NCBI GenBank assembly: GCA_008933995.1
Contig: WARS01000009.1
Coordinates: 3,194,001 to 3,258,000, forward strand
Reading direction: 5' to 3'
Origin: Datnioides undecimradiatus
Lineage: Eukaryota; Chordata; Actinopteri; Lobotiformes; Datnioididae
Length of the DNA stretch: 64,000 nucleotides
The notes under the pieces were generated by a model. That model did not search any database. It saw only the letters and a program-made list of their open reading frames with translations, and had not been told where the DNA came from. Positions within the stretch are counted from its first letter, which is position 1. The number at the start of each line of letters is the position of its first letter. Shown piece after piece: positions 1 through 14,500 of the stretch. A program made the position numbers and the translations under genes.

Positions 1-652
1 TTTTATGAGAATTGAGCGCGTTTGAAGCCCAAATTCATTCTTGGCATCAGTCAAATCTGGCAACACCAACTATGTTGCATAAACTATGAGCTCAAGCAGA
101 CTTAAAAGTTCAAGTTTGCTTTTGTTTTAGAACAATTTAAAAGTAAAGTTTGACATTTTGGCAACTGCACTTTCCCAGGTGTTTGTGTTCTTGCACAGAG
201 TCAGATGAGAAGATCGGTGCGGCTTTTATATCATGTGGTACATAAGCTATTGACTTTCCCAAGACGCAAAGGCTGGAGAGCATTAAGCTGCTGTTTATTG
301 TGAATAGGGCTTTGTGTTGCAGCCTGCTAAGATTTTTAAGAAGCCAATACGTAAACACATGCAGGGAGAGTTGAACTACAGCAGTGAGTTCATAAAACAA
401 CTGTCCAATCAAACCAGAATATTTTGATTATGTGCTTATGTGACACACACAGCTTCAGTTGTATGAGGCCATAGGCCACCTACTTAGCATTAAGACTTGA
501 ACCTGCAGAAAACAGCAAGCTTACAGTTCAAAAACGTCTTCCAGCACCTCTAAAGCTTATTATTTAACACAAAACATCTTGCTTGCTCAATCCACATGTA
601 AAATAAATTGTGGTTTTATGAGAAGTTATGTATAGTGGGCCATTTTGAATGT

Positions 653-798
653 ATGCAGAGCCAGGCTAGCTGTTTCCCCATGCTTCCAGTCTTTTTGCTA
701 AGCTAAGCTAACTGACCTCCAGCTCTTGCTCCATATACTGAGTACTAAATCTCATCTAACTCTCTGAGGAAAAGTGAATATTTTCCAAAATGTCAAAG
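653..798 (+). mobile_element. Dispersed teleost repeat fragment (CCAGGCTAGCTGTTTCCCC family)
   Basis: The stretch contains the hallmark segments AGAGCCAGGCTAGCTGTTTC, GCTAAGCTAAGCTAAC, CATCTAACTCTC and CCAAAATGTCAAA in the order I know from a very abundant teleost interspersed repeat. It is a diverged copy with a shortened middle. I cannot assign it to a named transposon superfamily without a library. Confidence 0.65.
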
Positions 799-3700
799 CA
801 TTTAAAATACTTACTTATACCCTTTTGAGTTATTATATTAAAGAACAAAGTGTAGAGAGTGGAAGCATTTTGACTTTTCTGAACACACACTGGTGAGGAT
901 TGCAAGCTTTGGACTGGAATAGTTTGAATTGCAACTCAATATGATTTGGAAATCAAAATGAATAACGCCTTGAATGTTACCTCATCTGCTCATCCTGCTT
1001 TGGCTTTTAACAATACTGACAACAGCGCTAAAACAAAAAGAGGTGTTCCCTGTTTGGGATTTATATGATTCAGCCACTAAAACTACACAGAAAACACTAT
1101 TTTCTTGTCAGAATGTTTTTATTATTTTTATTATTTCAGCAATGACACAGATGAATGACTGAACTCACATCTTATGAACCTTGTAAACTTGGCCTGTTTG
1201 CTCCCATCATGTGATTAGTTATATCTAAGCTGTAAATTTACATTATTATTATTATTTATTTTGGGTTTTTTTTACATTTTACAGTTATCTGACAGGAAGA
1301 AAACCTAATCCGACTGATTTTTCGTAAAAAAGATCAAATCTGTTCCAGCTAGAAGTCTGATTTTGTGCCAGCATTCAAAGGTAGCCCCAACAACACAGAT
1401 ATGGCACGTGGAGGGCACTTTCACTTGCTCCTGTCTCACGAGGCTGAATTTTTTACCAACACCATAAATATGCGTTACTAAAACGGGATGTACATGGGCG
1501 CACTCTAAAACTCAGAGACAAGATCCTTGAAAGCAATATGTAGTTCTGTGCTGTAACATTTATAAACAAAAGGTCCAAACTGTGTCAAAAAATATGGAAA
1601 ACCAAGCGAAAAGACACTTTTTACAGTGCTGCAGTATCACTTCATTACATTAACTCTAATATTGGTAAAGTCATTACCTTTGATTGCTACTGAGAAGCAT
1701 GCAACACTGTGCCTTCATTATATCGCCCCCTATTCAAGCCTGAAGTGAGAAAGGCAGTGTTAAATATCCAAATTACTGTCCTTTGAAAAACACAGAACTA
1801 TTTTTGTGGTCAGCCCTAAAGTGCTGCCTAGTTATAAAACCCTACATATTATATATAAATATACAGTATATGCACAAATTATACTGCAATGTTTAGATTC
1901 ATAAGAAAGAGAAAAGTTTGAACCTGGTGTATGGTTTATGTAATATGCACATGCCTCTATGTTCACATGTCATGTGATGAGAAATGTAACTATTTCAAGC
2001 ACAATGGGAGCTCTTTGTTATGGACTGTGACATACTGTACTATTCATAATAAATATTTTATACATACTGTGCCCTGCCTCCGTTCTGACCTGCGAGAAAT
2101 GTCAGGCTCCGTGTTTTAGCTCCACCGCCAGCCACGAGCGCACGTCTCCAAGAAAGAGTAACTCAGCAGGTGTCTTCTCCCGCTGATCTTCTCACGTCAG
2201 ATAAAGCTTGACGGTTTTGTGCTCATTTAAGAGGATTCCTCGCTGACCTCCCCACTCCACTCGTGATAATCCTACTTACTGCCACGCAGGATGTGATAAT
2301 CCCGAGAACAGACACCAACTAATGGAAACACTCGAGGCTCAGCACAACAAGAAGAAGCCAGATTACACTGTACTTTCATTATTTACTGACAAAGTAGCTT
2401 TTATTATGAGACTGTTTATTCACCACTGATGGGGATAAAAATGACAGACCCTTTGCAGGTGAGACACTCACACTGATTGAGAAAGTGAACACACACCTGG
2501 GGTGCAGTCAATAATTGTGGCGCGACAAATAAACATGCAAAAACCCAAAGGCAGCGCGAGGGTTTTATGTTAATGATGCAACGCAGCGATGGCACTTCTG
2601 TGACTTTAAATTCACCAATTCTTAATCTAATCTTCTTGGAGGCCGTACCCCGAAGCTGTTTGCTTTCTTTATTGCGTACTGTGAATATAAGAGGATCAGA
2701 TTGTTTGCGCCACATCACACTTTCTAAGCTAAGACACAAAAAGGCACTGTTAAGCTTTTTAATGCAGCTTCCTGTTAGGCTGCAGAACATGAGACTGTGA
2801 CTGGTGACGGAAGAGTTACCTCCCCCCGGATTTACAGAGTAAATTATTTATTGTGATCTGAAAATTTAAAGAAATAAAATGCAAACGCTTTCAAGACGGG
2901 TAACTTACCACCAATAACAATTTTTATTGTGTAGTTTTGGTGTTAAACTTGACTTTTGAAAAGTTTTTCTCCCATTACATCAGGTCATCCAACTCACAGT
3001 CCAGTCCAAATTCAATTTACAATAATTTAAAGTAGAGAAAAGCAGAAAATCCCTCCATGAGGAGCTGAAACCAGTAAACGCTCAGCACTTCGGTCTAAAA
3101 AACGTTACATATAACACATTTTTGAAATACTTCTTTTCAAATTATGTTTTTGAATCTATATTAGAGTAGTTTAACCCCCTTTGACAAAACCCAAAACACC
3201 CACAGTGTCCGGATTTGTGTGTATGAGGACATGCACATGGCTGGACCAGTGAAACTGCTAAAGACTCATTACACAATATCCATAACAACATGGATAGACA
3301 GATAGATATTCATGATCATAAAACTTGAAGGCTTTAATCCAAACATGGACTGAGTCATTGTAAGGCTGACATTTCAAAGGTATGAAGCGATATATCAACA
3401 CATTAACAAAAAGGCTTGTGGTTGGTTGAAGAAACGGCTTTCGTCTGCATTCCAGTGAATAAATGTCATCTGCCATTGTTACAGTGCTGAATTAAAAGCT
3501 CAAGAGTAGTCCCTCTAAAGCTTTTTAACAATGCATCGACTAATATTAATGTCATTCCACTTACTCTAATTACATCTGTAGAGGAAATAATGACATCGAT
3601 CAGGTTTCTGCTGCTCTGCTCAGTCTTCAGCCTACACTGCTTGCGTAGCCAGCAAAAGGAGGACAGTAAATATGAAATTAACATTTCCCCAGCTTACTGG

Positions 3701-3870
3701 ATCACTGAGCAATACCTTTATCAGAGTCATATAACCAAGACAGACTCAGGCTCCGCATTTTCTTTTACAGTTTCTTAGAATGAAAGTGATTCAGTGAAGC
3801 TTATTGTACCGTAGGCCTAAGAGCTCATCGCACTGCACAACAGAACACGTGCAAAGACACGAACCACAGG

Positions 3871-4062
3871 CAAATTAAGAAAACACCTTGCACAGCATTT
3901 AGAAAACACACTGAAAATACAGAAAACACAAACAAACACAGAAACATGTGGCACATAGCACTGAAAATGATGGTTTGGACATTCTTGTGGTTTATATTTG
4001 CTGAGTGTTTTCTAAATGCTGTGCATGCATTGTCAAACTGATAAACATATTTTCTTAATTTG
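3871..4062. repeat. Fold-back (inverted-repeat) element, MITE-like
   Basis: An exact 20-bp inverted pair (GCACAGCATTTAGAAAACAC at 3890-3909 and its reverse complement at 4005-4024) sits inside a second pair (CAAATTAAGAAA at 3871-3882 and its reverse complement at 4051-4062). The spacer is rich in ACAC/AAAACACA. The nested symmetry suggests a small non-autonomous DNA element or fold-back repeat. No coding capacity is seen, and target-site duplications were not resolved. Confidence 0.6.
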
Positions 4063-4506
4063 GTTGTTTCATTTATCTATTTTCACATAAGTTTTCTTAA
4101 ATTGCAGAGTGTTGATCTCTCCTCGCTACCTTATTAGTGGGTAAAACTCTTGACCTGGGCTGCTACCGGAGACTGCACTAGATTTACAGCTTTAGATTCT
4201 ATCGAATGGACTGTCTGTTCCGGTTTGTGTGCATATAAATTTCCCGAGCAGAGGAAACTGTCTCTTTTAGGAGGGATCAACACTGATTCTTTGAGTCTTA
4301 GCTTACAGGCTGGTTTTGCCCGGTCTTGCAGGTTGTGAAAAGTGGCCGCTCAGCTGCACCTCAGCCAGGTTTTGGACAGGTTCTGTGGCTGCTAGCCAGG
4401 TTCGCCACAGTGACTGTGGCTGGCGAGGACAAGGCACTGGACTCAGCAGGTTGTTCTGGTTAGTCCGGTAGCAGGGATTCTCACTCTGATACAAAGTCAA
4501 GGTGAC

Positions 4507-7500
4507 TCATGGTGGGTGAGAAGTCCACTCAAGTCCAATCTGAGCAAAGCAGTAGAGGAAAGCCAGCATTGGTGGTGCAATGGTAGACCAGCCTGAAAAG
4601 AAAAGACACCAGGAGACGCATCAGTTTTATTTTTTCTGCAGCAAGAAATATTTTTGAAAAATCAGTTTCTTAGTGTCATTGCAGATAAAGTCTGTGACTC
4701 ATTTTATAAACAACAGGAGCACATTTTCTTCTATAAATACTAATGAATTCATTTTAAACTGCCAGACACTGATTCTCTCCAGGTAAATACGATAAAGTCT
4801 TGCATTTTTTACAGTAGCTACCGAGACAGCAGTAGTAGTAGTTTGGTCAGTTCTCTCTGCTGTACTGTGTTGTATTACATTTATTCTCCTTTTCTATTTA
4901 TAGCTGCTTCTTAGAGGGTCGACCAGGCAGGTAAGGACAGCTGTCTGCACCTCCTCTCCAACTGGCTTGTCTCCAGATTATCTCAGTAACCTGCACCTGC
5001 ACCCACAATGCTTTTCAATGGTCTATTCTTTTCCATTCATGTCAAAATCTAATTCACATACGCACGGGCTGCTTTATGCACAGCTGTACTGTCAGTTTCC
5101 TGTCTGTGGAAGAGAAAGGGTGACACGGGCTCTGGCTGGAAAAGACATATATGGATGATAGTTGCACAACACAAAAGTTGAGTATGCAGCATAATTAGCA
5201 TAATTTTTTGTTTGCATTTGTCTTTAAAGGAGCCTTGGTGATGTTTTCAGTAAATGTCACCTAATTATCAATGTTATTTAATCACATTAAACAAAACATG
5301 AACCAGCTTCACGCACTTTTGAAATGTTACGCATTTCCGACATCCAAATTAATCATTCAAAGCCTTTTAGCCTGGGGGCTCTGCGTGCACCATGAGCAAG
5401 CCTTGCTGTTGTGCCAAGACAACCCAGTGTTCTGTCTTTGCAGGTATGTAAATTTCATTAACACCCTCAGTGTGAAAGATATATCCTCCATGCAGTCATC
5501 CAAGTTTTGTGGATGCTGACTTCAAACTAGTACAGTGGAAAAGGACGCAGAGACCAAGAGCCAGGGAACATGCAGAGCTGTTTTCAGGCTCTGCTGTTCT
5601 ACAGAAAACTCATTACTAAGCCCTGGCAAAGAGACGGAGAGTGGAGAAAGTTTAATAAATAACCTTCTTCCACCAGTTGCATGTTACTATGGCTCTAATC
5701 AGCCAGCGCTGTAATTACAGAGTTTCTTTAGCCACTTGATTAACTGAGTGCTTTGAGTTTGGACGGGGTGAAAAGGCCACTTGCAGAGTGGCAACTCAAA
5801 ACTAAATATAAAGCTGATTAGTGATCAGAGGGACTGTGTGTCTCAGTACAGAGGAAACAGACAACTTGACTGAAATTCAGATGATGAGAAAGAAAAAATA
5901 CAGCTGCACAATACAAGTTGTACATAAGGATGGACAGTAATTGCAGGTTTGGTAAAACAATAGAGTCCGCACTATTACTTCAGACATTCATGCTCCCCTC
6001 AGGATGGATTGTGATCGCCTAAGTTTTCATCCATCACCATCATCAGATGAAACGTGGTTTCTGACCAAAGTACCAGCAAAACTGGTTACGTTATAATCAG
6101 CCTAGTCCTCACTTTGTGTGTAATGCTAATTAGTAAACATCCAAAATTAGCTAAAATCTACTTAACATCATCGTGTTAGCATTCTCCCTGCGAGCATGCT
6201 AGCAGTTTGATGCAGCTAGCTAGCATGGCTGCAGGCTCCCTTTCATGGCACATTTCCAGGAGTAGCTATGATACTGTCAACCAGAAACTGATCTAATTTA
6301 CCATCAAACTCAGGTAAAGGTGTCGTAATTTTACTGATGTTGCACTTAAAGCACAATTTGCTAAAGTCTACTGCAGCGAAACATAAAAAAGTAGCTGATT
6401 TAAAATGTATTTAATGCGCTGGAGAAGACAAAGATAATTTCATGTGATGACTCATGGTTTTACATTCACATGGGGCATATGGTCTTCTATGTAACTTAGC
6501 ATTATAGACTTTAAAGGAATTTAAAATAGAGTTTGTGGTGTTTATTGTCAACATATACGACTATAGACAGCTTGATTAGGATTTTTTTTTAGATTAGATA
6601 GGTCAGAGAGCAATTAAGCTACCGCCTGCACCAGTAAAAATCCCAGACAGGCTGATTTAAAAGCATTGATCTCATGCTAATGAAGGAATCCCCAAGTCCC
6701 GCTCTGTGGTTTATTGTGCAGGCACATGCAGACAGAGGGAACAGCTTTTCTTGTGGATGCATTATAATTCAATTCAAAGTCCAGCAACACAAGCACATAG
6801 TATATAAATGCTCTATTTGCAAGTAAACATCAGATCGTGCCATCTATGTTTTTTAGTATTTAACTGGTCAAAATGACTTACCATAAAAGCAATAAGAGAT
6901 TCTCAGTTTAGTCTCTAGTTCTTTCTCTGAATAATTCACAACAAAAATGATATTTTCAAACACCACGTTCTTATTTTTAGGTTTCCGTTGACTTATTTAC
7001 ACCAAGTCTGCAGAGCTCTGTGTGTGAAAGGGGTCAGGAGTGCTAGAAGCAGCATAATGTTACGCACAATTTGTGTGTGAGTGTGTGTGCCTGTCAGCCT
7101 CTCAACACTTTTTCACTGTCACAAAGCTTAAGTGGTGACTGGAAAGTTGAACTGAAGAAGCCTGACAAAGGCTCGGCTTTAAGACACCCAAAGACTGTGA
7201 CATAATTGGAGGAGTATATGTCTTGGTCTGAAGAACCAATGGGGAAAAAAAGGTCAAACACAGATTGTAGAGAGCAGAAAGTCAAGATGAGCAACTAATT
7301 AAAAGGCTGCTATTTTAATAGAAATATAAATAATGTCACATATAAATAATGCAAATATATATTTTTATAAGGAGATTGATGAAACTGACCATGTGTAATG
7401 TGAAATTTTAACTTATAGTTACTTTACACAGAGAAACACCCAAATGCAGTCTTTTTTCAGTTCGACAGTGTGTTTTAAAGTCTTTATTGTTTCAACTCTT

Positions 7501-10500
7501 TTCACCATTGTTTTCATAAATAAAAGCTCCAAGAAGAAGACTTTACACCACCTGCTCAGCACACAGCAGACAGACCACGTTAGCAACTAGTTAGCAAACA
7601 TAGAGGAGCACTTAGCAGCTAAAAAGTCAGACATTTCCTTCAGAGACAAAGAAAGGAAAGTAAATATTCGTAGGTTGGCCAAAAGCACAACTTTCTATAA
7701 ACACTAATACTGATCTGTGTCTGCGGGATGTGGAAATAGTAAATACTTGATACCAAGTACCAACTTTATAAGATACTAATGTTTCACTGCTAAGTGAATC
7801 AATTTTGCTGTAAAAATGTGCAAACTATGCATTTTACTTCAGCAGTAATTAACGGTTCTTGTTAGAAAATGATATGGTGACGTATCAGAACTAAGCTGAG
7901 CTCTTGGTGTCGACTCTGCGCCCAACCCAGCGGCGAGTGCAGCTCAGACTGCTTATCATGTGCAGAAAGGCTTCAGGAGGGCCTGCCATCTTGCTTTAGG
8001 TACCAAATGAGCCAAATAAAGACACAGGGAGCAAAACAGGAACTGGCACAACCATGAAGCAGATGTCTCTCTTTTTTGGGAGAGTTTGCCCATGCAGCTG
8101 CAGAAAATGCCCCAGCATAACCAGCGCCTCAAAATCCATTGAAAATACCGCCTAATACACAGACCTACTGAACGGCGGCATTTTTAATCATTGCATTATA
8201 TTTAATTCATGATTTTATTTTCCGCTTATGTGAGCTGCCCTCTCTGACTGTTGCTAAAGACATGCTATGCTTAGCTGCTGACACCTCTTGAGGAGAATGT
8301 GAAATGTCCTGCAATACAGCTAAACTGTCATAATAAAAGATGCCATGACTGATACACTGCATATTAAACAAATTTATAAAAGCCAGCTGCAACAATTATA
8401 GGAAATAAAAAAAGGCAGATAAGAGTCCTGTTGAGTGAGTGATGCGGAGGGCAATTTACCTTGAATGAAGACACGTTTCCAGAAGATTCTACCAACATGT
8501 ATCCCCCCGAGGAACACCAGATTAGAGAGGATGAGCAGGGCAGTGGAGAAGGCAGAAAGAAGGGCAATGCAACGCCTCTCCATCGCTGCAGAGAAATTCT
8601 GCTCCTGGGAAATCAGTAAATAAATATTACATTGCTGGAGCAACACAGGGGATTTTCATCGTAAATCTAAGAAACAAAGAACAGCGATGCACCTGGCACT
8701 AATGAACTGTGTGACCATAAACTAGAAGGATTACACCATATGTCATCAGACTTTGTATTACTATTTTGAGAAAATGAACCTTCTCTAAAGGCTACAGGCC
8801 AAAGAAGCAAAAATAGCTTGAACGTCTCTACTGCTGATGTATCGGATGCAGACTTTTACTCATATTAATGCTGGGTGTTAACTGTAAATGCCAATTAGAT
8901 GTGACAGGGTCCTACCAGTTTGTCTCCTGTCTGTACTTACTGTAGCAGCTTCAGGCATTATCTCTTATTAAGTCAGATTACGTGACCTCTTTATTTCCAG
9001 CAACAGGAGAGATTTCATCTTAGCTGAGTTATTCCACACATGCAATTTTAATCTCTCTTACCCAAATGTTTTTGCACTTGGTTTTCACACTTACAACTAT
9101 GGCATGAATAAAGGATGAGGCAAAAAAAGACTTCAGTCCATTTTCCACCAGAATTCCAGCCCAATTCATCAGGGCCCAGTACTGTAGGTAGTCATGGCCT
9201 CCATGCCAGAGGCAGACGAATCCAAACGCAAGGCCAGTGGAGAGCATTTTGTAAAGAAGACCATGCCGTGAGCCTCCCAGCGGCACATAGATGTATCTAG
9301 AACATGAGTGCATAACATAAAAAAATAAAACGTTAGCGCAAAGGAGATAACAACTTGACAACCAGCCCAACAGAAAAACATGGTAAATAAATAGTGATAA
9401 TAACACAAAGTAGCTGAACTGCAGCCAGTGAAGAGTGCAGATATAAAACAAAGGGGGAGGAGGTTTAAATAGCACCACAATACACCAGTGAATTGGTCTG
9501 CCAGTCACATAAATTATCATGTCTTGTTCATTGATTTCTAATCAAATAACTGTTGCTCTGCCTGCCCGTGCAAAAAGAGGCACCCCAGGGAATATCAATT
9601 CGCCCAAGTTGTTAATAATGCTGCAACTAGGTTAATGGTTCCACGGTGGTTTCTGTGGTTCACGCAGTACACTTGGCACACATTTAAACTTACTTTCTGT
9701 TTCAAATTGACTTCTTCCATCACTGTAGATGACTCTAACTGCATGGTTTGGCTAGGCAAAGTCTGATTCCAACGCTCTATTTAATATAATCAGGATTCAA
9801 AATATACAACATTTACATGTCACTCACGGTTCAATCGAGATTATGCTAAATGTGGTATAAAAACACCAGCTGTATTATCACGTGAAAGCCCACTTGCTGT
9901 GAATAATATCCCACCAATCAGTGAAGAAAGTGGTGCACGCCATGAAGAAAAATGGCCTCCGATATTGTGTGAATCTCATCTGTCCCAGAGGTACCAAGAG
10001 TCTCAACATGCTACATCACTCCAACACACTTACAAACAAACATCACGTTCTGTCTAGTGTTGCTGAGCTGGGAACTAATTATCTCAGCCACCCTGTGGCT
10101 AATCAATGTTCCTGAAAGATGAGCCAGCATTTTCTGAGCCTTAAATAGAGTGGCCAGCTTGGCCATATTGGAGGGTGAAAGTAGGTGCAATAACAGATGG
10201 AGAGGAACCAGAGTGTTAGAGCAAGAGCAAACTGAATACCTAAATACGCTGAGCACCTATCCATCGATTTAGATTATTTAGATGTGTGTTTGAAACAGAT
10301 GTTAATCAAAATATGATCCTATTTAGATATACATTAATACGCAGAATAACCTGTTCGTTATGTAACACCGGACTACTGCAAGCAGATGGTCTAAAGAACA
10401 TGCACACAGACTTCAGAGATTGCAACAAATGGTTTGTGTGCTCATATAGAGACATACAGTGTACTTGATCTTTCTTGCAAATGCAACCTGATATTAACTC

Positions 10501-11538
10501 TGACCCAACCCATGCCCTTACTTATTTACTTACAACAAATTTTCGCCAGGATACGCGATCAAACGCCTCTTCCCATATGTAGCTGTAATAACTCAATCAA
10601 ACAGCCAGTAAGAGCTCTTTTGTTGGCCAATAACGGTGTGTGAAACAGAGAACCTGAGACACAGCGGCACACAGACAGGGAAAGCGTAATGGAATGGCGA
10701 AGAATGAGCCACTTAGCTGCCCAGGGAGATGAGGTGTCAGTGAGTCATGTAGAGCACATCATTTAACACCTACGCACTCATCTAGCGCTCTTCAGACAAT
10801 TTCAACAGAATTTCAGAACTGCATTAAAACCTCTTTAAAAGCACTTTCACAAGAAGGAACGTCGGGGCATCGTGTCATGGGTATCATTTTGCATCTGCAG
10901 TAGGATAATTGCAAGTGATGCCATTAAGCAGGAGAAAACAATTTCCAATGGACACGGATTAAAATGGAAACTCACATTTGCAATTTAAATCCTTGGATCT
11001 TTAGTAAATTAATTGAAGCTACTTTAGCAGTTTGAGATGCCGTATTTCATTCTCAACTCATATTTAACGTCTGGAGAGCAGACGTACGTACACGTGTACG
11101 CTCATACGTGTCAAACAGCCAACACAAAAACTAATTAGCAAACAATAACCAAGACAAGGGAACCTTTTCACAAAATATCAGTGTGTTTTCTGACAACCGT
11201 GCAACTGTAGTGTCGCCTTAATGTAACAAAACGCGTCTACCAAGCGGACCATAAACCCCCAATAGGCTGCATTCAGCCAAGTGTGCATCATTAAAAGCAG
11301 ACAAACTAATAATGTGCGTTGTCCAAAGTACAAGTGAGCAAACACATAATGCTACCATTAAATATGCACATATTAAACAAGGAGGCATTTCTCCAGGGTG
11401 CGAGAACGGTAACACAACAGAAGAACTATTCACCAACAACATGCAACCTCATAATCATGAGAAAGCCTACATGCAAATGCAGCATCCTGGTCTATTATGA
11501 TGGCACATGCGGGCAGGCGGCTGGAGAATGACACCTTT

Positions 11539-11571
<33 letters not shown>

Positions 11572-14500
11572 GCTGTCATTCAGCTGGGAAGTTCAATGCC
11601 GTGCAGGAAATGAGCACGTTACAGTAAGTGTGCAATAAATAACAAATACAGTATGATAGAACACATGCAAATATTAGGCAATAAAAACTATAAATAGATC
11701 TAAAGTTATATAAAGAAATATATAGGTAGATGAACTAATTAAATAGACAGACAGATAAATAGATAGATGGATAGATAGGTAGATATTCCGATGTAAGCTG
11801 TTATTGGATTTAGATGACATTTCACTTTTTTTAGTAAGCATTAACATCTGAATTAGTCTGTCCACTGCCCATGAAGTGCCTCTTACCTGATGAGCCATCG
11901 ATACAGGCCCTCGTCAAAGTGCCTGAGAGTGAGCAAAAAAAATAAATAATAAAAAATCTGACTCACTAATTTACATAATAATATAGCACTGAGGAAGAAA
12001 CACCTGAGCACACTGGGGCTCATATAAACTGAGGCATGTGCAGCAATACGTATGACGTGTGGTTTTGTCACAGAGTAGATTAGAAAAAGCGTTTTTTTTG
12101 TGTGCGCTGCCTATAAACTGAAGCTGTTTCGTCAATGATGTCAGATGGACAGCTTTATGCATTCCATCAATGTTGTCAACATTGACCAGCTCAGCACACG
12201 CAGGCTGGATTGGAGTGCATTGGTGTCAGCACATTGGTCAATCTAGACTACAGCCGATGCATTTTTACTGCAAATCCAAACACACAGCCTTCCATCTCAA
12301 CTTTATGTGCTCTAAATTCAGAGTGCATTTGTTAATCACATTTAGGAGTCATTTTGTGCTGTGATGTTTTAGTTTCACACTGTCGCCATGAGGTTAACCG
12401 GATTTTACTTCCTGTCAAACACTGTTTTTTATTGCATATTTGCAGGTTTGCATTTAATTGCACATTTGTTCCGTCTAAACCTTCAATTTATTAGATACAC
12501 TTAGATAAAACTAATCTGATTTAACAGCCCTGCAATAAATCCTGCCTTTATCAAGGTTATTATGTTCAGTCTATGTTTAAACTGCTTCAGAGAGGAATTA
12601 ATTCAACCTCATAATCAGTGTTCATCCTGTTAAATCAATGTTTCTTTCACTGTTTTCATTTTAATTATTTTAAAACACTTTGCAACAGCTGATTTTTAAA
12701 ATTGTTTTTTGAAAAAGTTAATTACCGTTTCATTTTGCAGCATAGGGTTTCCGATGCTTTTGAACATTTATGCATCATACACATATGTTTATATCATTAA
12801 AACATCCCTAACTGATATAAATGGGGTTGAATGAAACACCTCTGAGTGAAACACAATACAGTTCAACAGCACCACAAGCTGCAGCCTTCAAAATGACTGT
12901 ACAAGCTGAACTGTAATCAACACGTTAAGTAGTTTCATTTAAAACTGATTATAACCTTGATGAAGGAAGAATTTATTAACTACTGTATTAGAATGAATAA
13001 CTAACGATCAGTTGCCAGTACCTAATAAACTGGCACTTGAGCACATGTTACAGCATATTGTGCTCAGATATTGTGTGAAACAGCATTCTCCAGAAGTGTT
13101 TTTCTTTATCTGGAAGTGGCGTGCACCCTGGTCGACCTCAAAACACAAATGACACAAAGAGTTCGCCATTTCTTTTCACCGACTGTGCTGAAATATTTTT
13201 TCCAAGCCGCGGAAACTTTGTTGTCTTCAGCCTTTTTAGACTTCAAGTGCTGGCGATTAAGTTGATTTATCCCTTTGTAGCAAACACTGCAATGTGTGTC
13301 TTCATTAACTTGAGCAATTGTGACCCCTTCAGCATAAACCAGGCATAGTCTTTTCCTTTTTGTTACAACAAAAACAGGGAAAGTAGCTTGGTAAATGTAA
13401 CAATCACCATGACATTTTCTTTTGTGGAGGTAGGTGTGTGGAAATAATAAAATATGATGTGTGTGTGTGTGTCTACAAACTGTTACTGAAAGCAGAAGTA
13501 AATTCTCTTTTCTGCTGTTATGCTGGATGGTGGTAAATACTGACAAAATGGTAGCTCAGCTCCTTTTTTTAAACTTTATTCAACATGGTGATTTTACTAT
13601 GCACACTGCTTATGTTTTGCTTCATGATTTGCTTTGTTGTCTTTGCATTGCATCTGCTAACCTGTTTTTCTTCCACAGAAAAGACAAAACGTAGGAATGC
13701 TCCCAGTGAACAAACCATTTTTAGCTTGAGATACAGTAATATAATGTTCCTTGTGCAGAGGTGACCTGTTGTTCTGATTGCCAGTAATGACAGAAGATGA
13801 GACAATTCACCGTGACCAGTCTTATTGCCAAAGCACAGTGGGCACTTAAGGCACTTGACCTTAAATTTACCTTTTCCTCAAGGATCCCAAGGATGCTAGA
13901 TTGTCAAGGCACCAAAGTGTTGAGGAATGCCACGAGACAACCATATAATACAGTATTAATGTATTTGGCATAATATGTGGAAGGTTCACTGCGTGATCTT
14001 ACCTCCACATCCCTGTGAAACTGTACATGATGCTGACACAACGAGGAAGCTTTGGGGGAACTAGTTTATCCAAAGTAGCCAGCATGGATGGAAAGCCGAA
14101 CAGCACCAGATACTTCACATAGAAGAACTGGACGAGGGCCAGGGCTAGACCACCTAGGACAGGGAAAAAAGGCAATGTTAAAACTAATATTTATTATTTT
14201 TTTAAAGATTATGATATGGCAATACTTTTCCTGTGTTGAGTAAATTTTATTTAAACTGTCCAATTGTACAAATTAACTATCAAGGGATACATAATAGGCT
14301 GATAATGCCACAAATTTGTTTAAAAAAAGCAAAAATAAAAAACTAAATGCTTGACTGACACCAGTTAGATATCCTTTATTAGTCCCACACCGGGGAAATT
14401 TCAGTTCTGCCACTTTAATAAAATATAAAACAAAATCACATCAAAGATCATGATGACTAGATTATGAATCAAGGCCAATGAGCCCGTAATAAGCATATCT

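Larger units (their letters stand above)
1..4506. other. hhat 3' UTR/downstream flank and intergenic DNA; no coding exon seen
   Basis: Only short, unconvincing reading frames occur here. The part just left of the hhat stop is probably 3' UTR. AATAAA on the minus strand (TTTATT at 2923-2928 and 2400-2405) gives possible polyadenylation signals, but I cannot choose between them. The stretch contains a dispersed fish repeat at 653-798 and a fold-back element at 3871-4062; otherwise I see nothing structured. Confidence 0.6.

Noticed and set aside
9029..9520. 163-codon frame on the minus strand taken as one exon
   Set aside because: Only 9095-9296 is a real hhat exon (acceptor TTCTAG, donor GTAAGTG). 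The flanking residues are intron translated by chance.
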